Assembly: GCA_012295275.1 (NCBI GenBank)
Contig: CM022678.1
Span: forward strand, 6,973,559-6,988,558
DNA: 15,000 nt
DNA from: Chrysomallon squamiferum
Lineage: Eukaryota > Mollusca > Gastropoda > Neomphalida > Peltospiridae
Direction of reading: 5' to 3'
Shown piece by piece: positions 1 to 8,632 of this stretch; the stretch's first letter is position 1; each line of letters starts with the position of its first letter. Position numbers and translations under genes: made by a program. The notes under the pieces were generated by a model. That model was not told the DNA's origin, did not search any database, and was given only the letters and a program-made list of their open reading frames with translations.

Positions 1-213
1 AATGTCACAGCATATGTTTATCTCAAGACTTTCAAAAGAAACTTATATCTGATACAACGTGCTTTTCAACGCGTGTCTGTAACAAGAAAAAAATACTTGC
101 TCTATCGGTGACATACGTTTATAAAAATGACTTACCTTTCAAGAGAAATGATCATTAACCTCCACGTTTCACGGCGTACATGGTTTTGTCCGTGTTTTCG
201 CCTCGCGTACACC

Positions 214-232
214 ACAAGGAAGGCTTCCTTGT
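214..232. repeat. 9-bp-arm palindrome with paired GGAA cores
   Basis: ACAAGGAAG and CTTCCTTGT are perfect reverse complements separated by a single G. The arms carry opposed GGAA/TTCC cores, the core recognised by ETS-family factors. The symmetry is read directly from the sequence. Binding is an inference. Confidence 0.8.
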
Positions 233-281
233 AACAGCGACTTCTTTCGTGTATGTCGACTGTGTGAAAAGGTGTCCGTTC

Positions 282-293
282 TGCGCAGGCGCA
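282..293. promoter_or_regulatory. NRF1-like motif
   Basis: TGCGCAGGCGCA matches the NRF1 consensus (YGCGCAYGCGCR) except for G at the central Y. NRF1 sites mark promoters of many animal housekeeping genes. The sequence directly downstream is poly(A) and polypyrimidine rather than a recognisable exon, so the site may be non-functional. Confidence 0.3.
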
Positions 294-381
294 GTGCTTG
301 TGACTTAAAAAAAAAAAAAATAATAATAACCGAAAGGGAAGGCGTGTTTACAGTTTACGCTGTAATTAAGTGAGTTTATTA

Positions 382-507
382 TTTTTTTCTTTCGTTCTTT
401 CTTTCTTTCTTTTCTTTCTTTCTTTTTTTTTTCTTTTTTTTCTTTTTTTTTTTTTTTTTCTTTTCTTTATTTTTTTTTCTTTCTTTTTTTTTTTTACTTT
501 TTTTTTA
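382..507 (+). repeat. Polypyrimidine (T/C) tract
   Basis: About 125 bases are almost only T and C, with a (CTTT)n flavour at the left and long T runs at the right. The visible purine interruptions are a G near 394 and As near 469 and 496. Reading frames across it encode only Phe/Leu/Ser and are not genes. Confidence 0.9.
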
Positions 508-584
508 CCTTATATTTTGAATTATATTTGCATGTTATATGAAGATGAGAGACTTAATGGTTGTGGATACAGTGTATAGTTCTA

Positions 585-660
585 TGTGTGTATATGTATA
601 TTGTGTATGTATGTGTGTGTGTGAGTATATATATATATATATATATATATATCTGTATAA

Positions 661-694
<34 letters not shown>

Positions 695-812
695 CTCACA
701 CACACAGATTACACACTAATATATATATATAAAAGTATGTATATACATAGGCATGTATGTGTGCTTGCATATATATCTCTATAACTACGTACGTACGTAC
801 GTATGTATGTAT
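585..812. repeat. Compound GT/AT/CA microsatellite with (ACGT)n and (ATGT)n tail
   Basis: The order is GT/TATG-rich sequence, an AT run (626-652), a short spacer, a second AT run (667-694), a CA run, more AT, then ACGT repeats near 786-802 passing into ATGT. The GT and CA sections lie in inverted orientation around the AT runs, so the left half can pair with the right half. Confidence 0.9.
614..706. repeat. Long hairpin/cruciform-capable inverted repeat
   Basis: The left arm (614-652) begins TGTGTGTGTGAGTATA and continues as AT. The right arm (667-706) ends TATACTCACACACACA, the exact reverse complement. The spacer is about 14 nt (653-666). An alternative 10-bp stem also exists between TAATCTGTGT (658-667) and ACACAGATTA (702-711). 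The non-repetitive GAG/CTC step within both arms argues against chance pairing of AT alone. Confidence 0.85.
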
Positions 813-1142
813 AACTGAACGTATTTACGTATTTTCAAACTGTCCACATATCACACGCTACTACAACTTTTAATGAAATTTTTACAATTTAGAATTTTCC
901 AAAACGCTTGCGATTTCTCAGCTCGCTGCGTCACACGTAAAACTGTTAATTTAGTTTTAACTACTTTCTCCTCCGGGGTTCCGTTTATCAGCGCTGAGTC
1001 AAGAAATATCCAGAAATAAGCCAGGTATTTTATTAAGCCAGATTCTTTTTTTCTTGTATTTTATTTTTTTACACAGTCTTCTTAGACCCCCCCTTCTCCG
1101 ATCTTCTCCGTTTCTTATCACATAGCTAAACGCTTCGCTGAG
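813..1142. other. Unique non-coding stretch
   Basis: Ordinary mixed sequence with some CpG (around 905-935 and 1110-1140), a C-run near 1087 and short T-runs. No reading frame, RNA gene or mobile element could be recognised on either strand. Confidence 0.5.
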
Positions 1143-1186
1143 TTTATGCTGTGTTTATGTTGTGTTTATGTTGTGTTTATGTTAAC
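1143..1186 (+). repeat. 11-bp minisatellite, 4 copies
   Basis: Four consecutive 11-mers: TTTATGCTGTG, then TTTATGTTGTG twice, then TTTATGTTAAC. The first has one substitution and the last diverges at its final bases. Confidence 0.9.
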
Positions 1187-1286
1187 GTCAGCTTTCTAGT
1201 TTGATGGTTTCGACAGAAAGAGTCCGCGGGGAGTAGACAAATCCGTAACTGTTTCGTGAAAATCTCAGGTACCGCGGCTACTTGTA

Positions 1287-1660
1287 TAACAACTGCCACT
1301 AGTGTTACTGCTGCTGCTACTACTACTAAAACCACTGCTGCTACTATTAACAATGCTGCTGATGATGATGATGATGATGTTGCTGACGGTAGTAAAATAC
1401 TGTTAATACTAGATACTACTAAGACTAAAACTACTACAATTACTACTACTACTACTACTAATGCAACTTTACCATTATAACTACTACTACTACTACTACT
1501 ACTGCTGCTGCTGCTGATGATGATGATGTTGCTGACGGTGCTGCTGTTAGTACTACCACTTACTAAACTAAACTATAACTTCTACTGCTCTACTACTGGT
1601 ACGACTACTACTACCACTACTATTATGCTGTTCTATTTCTGCTAAAACAATTATGGTCCT
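1287..1660 (+). repeat. Mosaic trinucleotide repeat (ACT/GCT/GAT)
   Basis: Interleaved ACT, GCT and GAT triplets with non-repeat interruptions. A block beginning GCTGCTGAT and ending GTTGCTGACGGT occurs twice (1355-1390 and 1510-1539). Similar CTGTTA, TACTA and ACTAAA-type sequence follows both copies to about 1432 and 1572, so part of the tract was duplicated. The open frame here encodes Thr/Ala/Asp runs, has no recognisable domain, and is best read as a repeat by-product. Confidence 0.85.
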
Positions 1661-1738
1661 AGTATCTGGACCTGCTGTTTTTTAGCATATACTGTAACAA
1701 AGTTAGTACCAGTTGTAGTGCTATTACTACAAGTACCA

Positions 1739-2045
1739 CTACTACAGTTTAATAATATGCTGTTTATTATTATTATCATCACCATCGTCATCAACATGAT
1801 TATTATTAATAGTCGCAGCAGCAGTAGTAGTAGTGTTGATGTTGTTAGTTTTCTTACTGTTGATATGTTTGTTGTTAATGATATTATTATTTGTCTTTAT
1901 TTCTTCTTCTTCTTCTTATTATTATTATTATCATCATCATCATCATCATCATTATCATTACTATTACTATTATTGTTGTTGTTGTTGTTGTTGTTGCTGC
2001 TGCTGCTGTTGCTACTGTTGCTTCTGTTGCTGCTGCTTTTATTAG
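1739..2045 (+). repeat. Mosaic trinucleotide repeat (ATT/ATC/AGT/CTT/GTT/GCT)
   Basis: Successive triplet blocks: ATT/ATC, AGC/AGT near 1815-1835, CTT near 1902-1917, ATT/ATC to about 1970, GTT near 1972-1996, then GCT/GTT to 2040. The frame stays open only because the sequence is triplet-periodic. Its translation is Leu/Ser, or Tyr/His/Cys in another frame, and is not a plausible protein. Confidence 0.85.
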
Positions 2046-2119
2046 TACTTAAAGATAGTTCATACCTACCATTAATTCTTTCAAAACGGAGCGCGACATT
2101 CTAATCTCGACCATATTTA

Positions 2120-2190
2120 TGTCGTCATAACAAACACCCTATTGTGATGACGTCATAAGCAATTGACGTGACGTTTCATAGGCAACCGCT
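2120..2190. promoter_or_regulatory. CRE plus X-box-like motif cluster
   Basis: A full palindromic CRE (TGACGTCA, 2148-2155) is followed by TGACGTGACG (2164-2173) and by an RFX X-box-like GTTTCATAGGCAAC (2173-2186), which has one mismatch to RYYNYY-N(1-3)-RRNRAC. An upstream CGTCATAA (2123-2130) repeats the 3' half of the CRE context (2151-2158). CREB/ATF and RFX factors bind such motifs in animals. Activity is inferred, and no adjacent exon was recognised. Confidence 0.35.
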
Positions 2191-2491
2191 GCGTTATTTC
2201 TTCGTCTGTTGCATTGTCGGATTTCTTAATTTAGTTTTATTTCTGGATTAATTAAATATGCCTTAGGATGTAGGTAAACGTTTGAAAGATATTGATAGCG
2301 TATGTATACATATTCAGTTAGTAATAGACAAGTTATTTGTAGTGGTTATGTATAACCGTAGCGAAGTTAAAATGAAGAAGGCAGTGATAGTATTCGATCC
2401 TCATGCCTAACGTTGCAGAAATAAAAGATGTAACCATGTTTACCGATGTTTATATTCAGCTAACGAAATTTATGTTTAATATTTAAAAGTT
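2191..2491. other. Unique non-coding stretch
   Basis: Mixed AT-rich sequence. A small palindrome GGTTATGTATAACC lies at 2345-2358. Only a 12-codon ATG frame (from about 2371) was noticed. No gene or RNA could be supported. Confidence 0.5.
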
Positions 2492-2770
2492 ATTTGACTT
2501 TTTATTTATTTATTTGATTACTTAGTTTTATTTTTTATTTTTTTTATATTTTTATTTATTTATTTATTTATTTACACATTTACTTTTTTTTTAATTACTT
2601 ACCATTCATTCTTTCATTTTCATTTACTTTTTTTTTGTTTCTTTCTTCAATTTTTTTTTTTGTATATCTAATTTTATTTATTTATTAATTTACTTTGTTC
2701 TTATCTATTTACGTATTGTTTATTTATTTATTTACATGTTATTTATTTATTTATTCATTCATTCATAATT
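2492..2770 (+). repeat. Degenerate (TTTA)n / T-rich tract
   Basis: Repeated TTTA units in several blocks (about 2497-2515, 2550-2573, 2675-2690, 2719-2770) are separated by T-rich sequence. The final block becomes TTCA. Translations are Phe/Tyr/Ile-rich and not credible genes. Confidence 0.8.
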
Positions 2771-3222
<452 letters not shown>

Positions 3223-3223
3223 A

Positions 3224-3347
3224 CTATATATATATATCACCTGTATATATGTATGAATATATTTATATATTTATATGTGTGTATGTATATATGTGTGTGT
3301 ATGTGTGTGTGTCTGTGTGTTTATTTATTTATTTATTTATTTATTTA
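3224..3347 (+). repeat. TA/TG/TATG-rich array ending in (TTTA)n
   Basis: Imperfect TATA, TATG and TG units lead into an (ATTT)n block at 3320-3347. Low-complexity Cys/Val/Tyr frames cross it and are not genes. Confidence 0.85.
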
Positions 3348-3649
3348 CAACCACCTCGGCCCTACTTTACTACTCACTAACTGTACAACGTACTTTTATG
3401 AAAACAGCAAGATCAGGAGATTTGTATTGCGTCATTAAAATGATGGAGACAATTACAATTCTAGTCCGGATGTCCTGTTGATGGTTGATGAAATTCCTGG
3501 TGATGTCACCGTCAGTTTAGCCTTATTATTGCTAGCCAGCCGAAGCTTTTATGTGTAAACCAGGCGAAAAAAGAATAAATTATTCATTGCCTGTCTGAAG
3601 GCTTGAAACATCTACTTTAGATCAATTATGTATTTCCTGATGTTAACTT
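3348..3649. other. Unique non-coding stretch
   Basis: Mixed-composition sequence with a few CpG and no repeats. No reading frame of convincing composition and no RNA gene was recognised. Confidence 0.45.
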
Positions 3650-4012
3650 CGTATTATTGAGAGGTATTGAGAAGTTCGTGTTAACTGTTGATATTAAATA
3701 GATGTTTTAATATTAACTGTTAAAAGGCTGTATTCAGACGTTGTTATTAATAAACAGTCATATTAGATAGCTATTAAAAATAGTGATATTAAATTGCTGT
3801 TATTAAAAAAATAGCGTTATTAAATAGTTGTATTCATATTAACTTTTATTATTTTAGTATTATCTTTTTATGTTAAAATAGATGTATTAATATTAACTCC
3901 GTCGTAATAAAGAGATATATTAATACTAATTGTTTATATTAAGTAGATATATTAATACTAACAGATATATTAAATAGATACATTAATATTAAATGATTAT
4001 ATTAACAAATGC
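3650..4012 (+). repeat. Degenerate A/T-rich minisatellite
   Basis: Variants of TATTAAATAGAT followed by ATTAATATTAACT recur many times, clearest at 3690-3720, 3876-3900 and 3914-4007. Spacing varies from about 20 to 40 bp, so the array is old and heavily mutated. Almost all variation is between A and T, with occasional G and C retained at matching positions (AATAGAT, TTAACTG). Confidence 0.6.
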
Positions 4013-4330
4013 TTTATAACCTTAAATTTATCTCGTTTTTTTTTTTTTATCCACGGTTATAAGATATGGGATCAGCGCATTTCATTTAAAATGATTCATT
4101 ATCATAAAAATATCATAAGAAGAAACAGTAATTGAATTTATGTTCACTTAAATATGTACGCAATTGGACGAGTCCATTTATAATGAGTAAGGGGTGTTTT
4201 AGATACGAAACTGAAACGTTCAGATTGTGTGCATATGTCAGAGCGTATTTGCGTGTTGTGTGTGTGTGTGCGCGTGTTTCACCTTGTGAACTTTGTGCAG
4301 TAACTCTCCACATATTAAATTACAGCACAT
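4013..4330. other. Unique non-coding stretch
   Basis: AT-rich sequence with a T-run near 4039 and a short TG/CG-alternating stretch near 4255-4276. Short frames on both strands have no recognisable features. Confidence 0.45.
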
Positions 4331-4421
4331 TTTTTTTTTTTTTTGTTCCTTTAAATTAGACTCTTCGAAGCGGTTAAAAAATCAACAGAAACTGACATCT
4401 CTAAATAGACTAATTTTAGAA

Positions 4422-4444
4422 TTTTTTTTTTTTTTTAAAACGAG

Positions 4445-4480
<36 letters not shown>
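4422..4480. repeat. Poly(T)15 and poly(A)36 in hairpin arrangement
   Basis: A T run (about 4422-4436) is followed by AAAACGAG and then 36 As (4445-4480). The homopolymers can pair across an 8-nt loop. The A run could be the tail of an old retroposed sequence, but no body or target-site duplication was identified. Confidence 0.85.
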
Positions 4481-4482
<2 letters not shown>

Positions 4483-5165
4483 GAAAACAAAAGTATACTT
4501 TAGTCGTATATTAAATGAAATAATGAACAAAACATTTAATTCATTTAGCTGGTAAAAAAACAACAACATAAATCTCAATTCGATAAGACGTTTGGAAAAT
4601 CTGAAAAAATGTACTATCTACTAACGTAAGTTTAAAAAAAAAAAAAAAAAAAAATACAAGAAACAAGCAAATTAAAACAGACATAGCAAGTTGTTACACT
4701 CAAAACTTAAGTCCACTGCATCAAACAAGTTTCGTTCGCACGGTCTAGTGAATACTAAAAAAACAAAATTTAAAAAAAACGAAAAGAAAAGAAATTAGAT
4801 GGCGCGACTAATAATGACAGAAGCAGACGCTATTAAAAATAATCAATAATTTCTCTTCGTTAGCCAGGAACAGACGTAAATGACAAGATTAACTGGGGGG
4901 ATAATGACTGTAAATTACAAGTTTTATTGACTGTTTTAAAATCCTCTCTGTGATTTCGTCTCGTGCACAGCATGTCGCGCGTTTTTCGTTACGGGGGTGG
5001 GGGAAGGATCGTTAATTATGTATTCATTTTATTTTGCATCTTTATACGCGTTCCCGTCATGCTGTCTGTTATTTTCAAAACAGTGTGACGTATAAAATTA
5101 GCATATCTGGCGTGTAAAAATGGTGGTATGTGGTGTCTGAAAAATGCTGAAGGCAAATTTCTTGG

Positions 5166-5167
<2 letters not shown>
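4481..5167. other. Unique non-coding stretch with poly(A) runs
   Basis: AT-rich sequence with an A run near 4634-4653, a G run near 4896 and a G-rich patch near 4994-5005. CpG is present near 4970-4995. No gene, RNA or mobile element could be supported. Confidence 0.45.

Positions 5168-5248
<81 letters not shown>
5168..5248 (+). repeat. (TC)n microsatellite, 81 bp
   Basis: An uninterrupted TC/CT run by eye. It gives Ser-Leu frames on the plus strand and Arg-Glu frames on the minus strand, all artefacts. Confidence 0.95.
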
Positions 5249-5250
<2 letters not shown>

Positions 5251-5410
5251 TTAATTTCTCGCACAATTTTTTTTATTTTTTTTTTTTCCTTTACAAATCC
5301 CACACACTTTTGTCTCTTTTAATCTCTCACGTTATTTAATTTCTCCCAGGATTTTTTTTTTTTTTTTTTTTTTTTTTGGTTTAATTTCATTTACCAGTCC
5401 CACACACACA
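5248..5410 (+). repeat. Local direct duplication around poly(T)
   Basis: Two adjacent related units (5248-5307 and 5333-5410). Each starts TATTTAATTTCTC, passes through a long T run, and ends with TTTAC, three variable bases, then TCCCACACAC. The starts are offset by 85 bp and the ends by 100 bp, the difference coming from T-run length. The first unit abuts the (TC)n array. Confidence 0.75.
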
Positions 5411-5461
5411 TAGTTTATACCGCTGTTTACAGAGTGCGTCAATATTTATTACTTAATCATT

Positions 5462-5640
5462 TTTTAAATTTGCAGTTGGCCGCAGGGTATCAACCGCATG
5501 TCGCGTTAGATAACGCGCTCTCTGCAAAAACATGGCGCACGTTTTCGTCCTATCCGACATCTTGCGTTACCGCCAACAACATCTGCTCTGTTTTAATTAT
5601 CTCACTATTTACGTATTCGTCCTCCTGTCCTTGACCCGCT
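5462..5640 (+). other. CpG-rich island with splice-acceptor-like start; possible exon
   Basis: CpG-dense sequence starts directly after a splice-acceptor-like stretch ending TTTGCAG at 5475. A perfect 7-bp-arm palindrome (CGCGTTA-GA-TAACGCG) lies at 5502-5517. Two plus-strand frames are open. One has no ATG (running to a stop near 5634). The other has an ATG at 5532 and runs 56 codons into the following CTGT-rich repeat before TAA at 5702, ending in Cys/Val typical of repeat translation. No protein family was recognised. It could be a small exon, a regulatory island or neither. Confidence 0.2.
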
Positions 5641-6066
5641 GTTTACTGTGTATGTGTACGTCTGTTTGTGCGTCTGTAATTTTTGTTTGTGTGTGTTTTT
5701 AATCTTTCTGTTTGTCTGTTGGTATGTCTCTGTATTTTTGATTGACTGTGTCTGTTTGTACATCTGTTGATTTCCCTGTCTGTGTGTCTGTTTGTGTGTA
5801 TGTAGAATGCACTATTTATGTGTCTTTTTGGGTGTATGTCTGTATATTTGACTGTCAGTATATCTGTATGCTTATATCACTGTCTGCCTGTCTTTTTCTT
5901 CGTGTGTCTGTCTGTCAACCTTCCTACTGTGTCTGCCTCTCTGCTTTTTTCAAAAAATATGATTACGTTAGTCTTTCTCCATTCCTCTGTCTGTTTATCT
6001 GTCCATGTGGTTGTCTGTACGTTTATCTGTTTATCTAACTGTCTGCAGAATCTATCTGTCTATGAC
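5640..6066 (+). repeat. Degenerate CTGT/TGTG tetranucleotide region
   Basis: CTGT, TGTG, TCTG and TATG words recur without strict phase over about 430 bp (cryptic simplicity). Open frames across it are Cys/Val/Ser/Leu-rich with no family resemblance and look like translated repeat. Confidence 0.75.
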
Positions 6067-6170
6067 CTTGCCTGTTTACTTCCTGATTATTTTATCAGAC
6101 ACGGAATTGGGGTTATTTCCCTTTGAAACTAGAGGTGTCCTCATTTTGTTTCCTTTTTTTTTTTTTATAC

Positions 6171-6298
6171 ATATATGTATATATGTTTGTATATGTGTGG
6201 GTATATATATATGTATGTATGTATGTATGTATATGTATATGTATGTATATGTATGTATGTATATGTATGTATATATGTATATATGTATGTATGTATGC
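6171..6298 (+). repeat. (TATG)n / (TATATG)n microsatellite
   Basis: TATG units mixed with TATATG hexamers follow a T run (6153-6166). Both strands give Tyr/Met/Cys or His/Thr/Ile frames that are artefacts. Confidence 0.9.
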
Positions 6299-6524
6299 CG
6301 TAGGGCGCACATAATGATGTTTTAATGATAAAGATGATAACAACACAAATAATTTTAATTATCTAAAAAGAAACCAACGAACATTTGGTATCAAACAACT
6401 GTCAATGCCAAATGCGTAATACTGTCGTGAAGGAATTATTACTCTTACATACGTTTAATTAAAGTAAAAATAATCTGAAATGAAAACAGAAATAGATTTT
6501 TAGCTGAGATATTAAACAGCCTGT
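6299..6524. other. Unique AT-rich stretch
   Basis: Separates the TATG and AATA arrays. No gene or RNA was recognised. Confidence 0.4.
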
Positions 6525-6526
6525 AA

Positions 6527-6565
<39 letters not shown>

Positions 6566-6566
6566 A
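6525..6566 (+). repeat. (AATA)n microsatellite, about 42 bp
   Basis: An uninterrupted AATA array. AATA units recur at 6730-6800, where AATAATGGGGAAA occurs twice (6691-6703 and 6740-6752), showing a small local duplication. Confidence 0.95.
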
Positions 6567-6636
6567 CCATGAAAGAAAGAAGAACATATTAATAACACGA
6601 CAATAGCAGTACAGATTTTAAACCATTTATTATATA

Positions 6637-6673
<37 letters not shown>

Positions 6674-6674
6674 G
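6637..6674 (+). repeat. (AGAC)n microsatellite, about 38 bp
   Basis: Uninterrupted AGAC/ACAG units, followed by GTAGTTCACACAG. Confidence 0.95.
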
Positions 6675-6795
6675 GTAGTTCACACAGGTAAATAATGGGG
6701 AAAGTGACATCAAGAACAGTAACAAATAATAAATAAATAAATAATGGGGAAAATAAATAATAACAATTATAAATAATAAATAAATAAATTAAATA

Positions 6796-6822
6796 AATAA
6801 TATTATTAATAATAATATTATT
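6796..6822. repeat. Duplicated 12-bp palindrome
   Basis: AATAATATTATT, which is its own reverse complement, occurs twice separated by AAT. It is followed by CGTTCGTTTT, an A run, and CGTTCGTTTG (6824-6855). It is AT-only and may have grown out of the neighbouring AATA tract. Confidence 0.75.
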
Positions 6823-6937
6823 ATCGTTCGTTTTAAAAAAAAACGTTCGTTTGCGCGTAAAGACTTTATTTATATCGACGGGGATTGTCCCAATCTATTT
6901 AGACGTCATACAAACGTTATACACTTTTTCCTCTTTC

Positions 6938-7045
6938 TTTTTTTTTTTTTTTTTTTTTTTTTTTTCTCAGAAAAATTGCATGCAATTTCCTCTGCACCTA
7001 AACAGGATACATAAACACATCAATCAAAAAAATAAATCAATCAAT

Positions 7046-7079
<34 letters not shown>

Positions 7080-7148
7080 AAAAAAAATAATAATAATAAT
7101 AAAAACACACACACATACAAACACACACAAAAAAAAAAAAAAAAAAAA
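6938..7148. repeat. Poly(T)28, (AATC)n, poly(A)31 and poly(A)20 cluster
   Basis: A T run (6938-6965), unique sequence, AATC repeats (7018-7046), an A run (7047-7077), AAT and CA repeats, then another A run (7129-7148). The long A runs could be remnants of retroposed tails, but no element body was recognised. Confidence 0.85.
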
Positions 7149-7357
7149 CAGCTATTAAATATCTCTCATTTGTTTATTTATATATATTTTTAAATACTTT
7201 TTTATTTAATTTATTTATCTCACGCTGTAATCTAGTCGCCTTGCTTTTTATTAGCATTTCGCAAACACGTAAGCCGGAGCGTGTTGAAAAATAATCGTTC
7301 ACAATACAATTACCACCGCCACTACTACTTCTATAATACCACCAGCAGCACCACATG

Positions 7358-7619
7358 ATTCACGCTTAAAAACCCGGCTTCGTGTAAACTGATAGCCGCC
7401 GTGAGTAGAACGAGCAGACGATAAGGTGTCCGTCCGCGTGCTGGGCTAAATTTATTCGCGCGTGCTAACGACCGAGCAGACGTCGAAAGTGCAGTGCGCA
7501 TACGATTTGTGAGGAAAAAAAAAACGGCGGGTAGTTCTTCGTCTTCTTACTATTAGTATTATTATTATTGTCGTTGAGGAAAAGCTTTTGGATTACCTGG
7601 AGAGCGTTTATCTATCAAA
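7358..7619 (+). other. Candidate non-coding first exon with promoter-like CpG content
   Basis: Between 7358 and 7638 there is no ATG on the plus strand. The left half (7370-7520) is rich in CpG compared with the surroundings. The segment ends in CAAA|GTAAGTGC, with GT at 7620-7621, a strong match to the animal 5' splice-site consensus. CGAGCAGACG occurs twice (7411-7420 and 7473-7482), and AAGGTGTCCGT (7423-7433) is shared with 269-279. An ATG-free, CpG-rich block followed by a strong donor is what a 5' untranslated first exon looks like. The transcription start, downstream acceptor and gene are not visible, so this is inference. Confidence 0.3.
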
Positions 7620-8118
7620 GTAAGTGCTGGTTTTAAAAATGTTTGCTTGTCTATCTTCTGCTTCGCTTCTCAGCTCGTTTATAGCTAATTGTGTGGAGTG
7701 TAATACGACAACAAGGGACGTTTTTTTGGGGGAGAGTTGTTTTTAGGGACGAAATTGTTTGGGGACGAATTTTTGTTTTTGTTTTTAAAAAATTATTGCT
7801 ATATTTTTTTTTGAATTTATTTTATCGCTGATGGCCAGGTTGGTTATGATGTATGTGTGTGTGGGGGTGAAATGATAATACTGCACCTGTTTGTCCCAGT
7901 TTTTTTTCTTTTTTCTAAATATAGATGTTGGTACGCTGTCCCGTGCGTCTGTGTTTTGATCCTCCCTGCGTGTGTCAACATTCCGCCGCTTATCGGAGAA
8001 TCAGAAGGCGTTTACGATATATAATGCTAGTGATTCAGCAGTCTTTTTTTTATTTTAATTTTTTTTAAATTTATTTTTATCTTATTTAAATTTAAGTATT
8101 TGTGTTATTTATTTACAG
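7620..8118 (+). other. Unique T-rich stretch; possible start of an intron
   Basis: If the donor at 7620 is real, this is the beginning of an intron. T-runs and G/T-rich patches occur, for example near 7720-7790. No coding exon was recognised downstream in the window. Confidence 0.3.
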
Positions 8119-8167
8119 TTATTATTATTATTATTATTATTATCATTATTATTATTATTATTATTAT
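8119..8167 (+). repeat. (TTA)n microsatellite
   Basis: TTA/ATT triplets with one ATC interruption, directly after an acceptor-like TTTACAG. Confidence 0.9.
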
Positions 8168-8422
8168 CTTTCTAAAAAAAAATTATTTTTTATTTTAATT
8201 AATTTGTTTATCAAAACGGAAAATGTCGATCACTGACGGAATTAGTCGATCAGGCGAAAAGAGGTTTTATTTACTGTACTACAGGATGGGTAGAGATACT
8301 GGAGTGGCGCTATAATTGTGTTAAGTGTCCTATCCCTAGATTTAAAATAAGGTCAATCTACGGTGTTAGATAATGACAGACGAGATCGCTGTGTCAGGTC
8401 CTTTTTTAAAATAAACAAATTT

Positions 8423-8453
<31 letters not shown>

Positions 8454-8481
8454 TTATTATTATTATTATTATCATCATAGT

Positions 8482-8590
8482 TAGTTTTAGTTTTAGTTTT
8501 AGTTTTAGTTTTAGTTTTAGTTTTAGTTTTTGTTTTTGTTTTTGTTTTTGGCATAGTTTTAGTTTTAGTTTTAGTTTCAGTTTTGTTTAG
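8482..8590 (+). repeat. (TTTTAG)n hexamer array with a TTTTTG sub-block
   Basis: TTTTAG units run to about 8526, switch to TTTTTG units (about 8527-8550), are interrupted by GCATAG, and resume as TTTTAG with some decay. The variant block in the middle suggests local spread of one A-to-T change. Confidence 0.9.
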
Positions 8591-8632
8591 TTTATTTTTG
8601 ATCAGTCTAGTTTTGATAGTTAACAAGGTTTT

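Larger units (their letters stand above)
160..300. promoter_or_regulatory. CpG-containing candidate regulatory segment
   Basis: This stretch differs from the AT-rich surroundings: CpG dinucleotides recur and no simple repeat is present. It holds a 9-bp-arm palindrome with face-to-face GGAA (ETS-type) cores at 214-232 and an NRF1-like TGCGCAGGCGCA at 282-293. Such clusters are typical of TATA-less animal promoters, but no TATA box, exon or coding sequence is evident next to it. It may be a distal element or chance. Regulatory function is inferred from motifs only. Confidence 0.25.

Noticed and set aside
4445-4480. Poly(A)36 as the tail of a processed pseudogene or SINE
   Set aside because: No recognisable gene or SINE body lies upstream and no target-site duplication was seen. 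An adjacent poly(T) suggests homopolymer expansion.
8482-8590. (TTTTAG)n as a telomere-type array
   Set aside because: It is not the animal TTAGGG repeat, it lies inside an inverted repeat, and it is flanked by other microsatellites.
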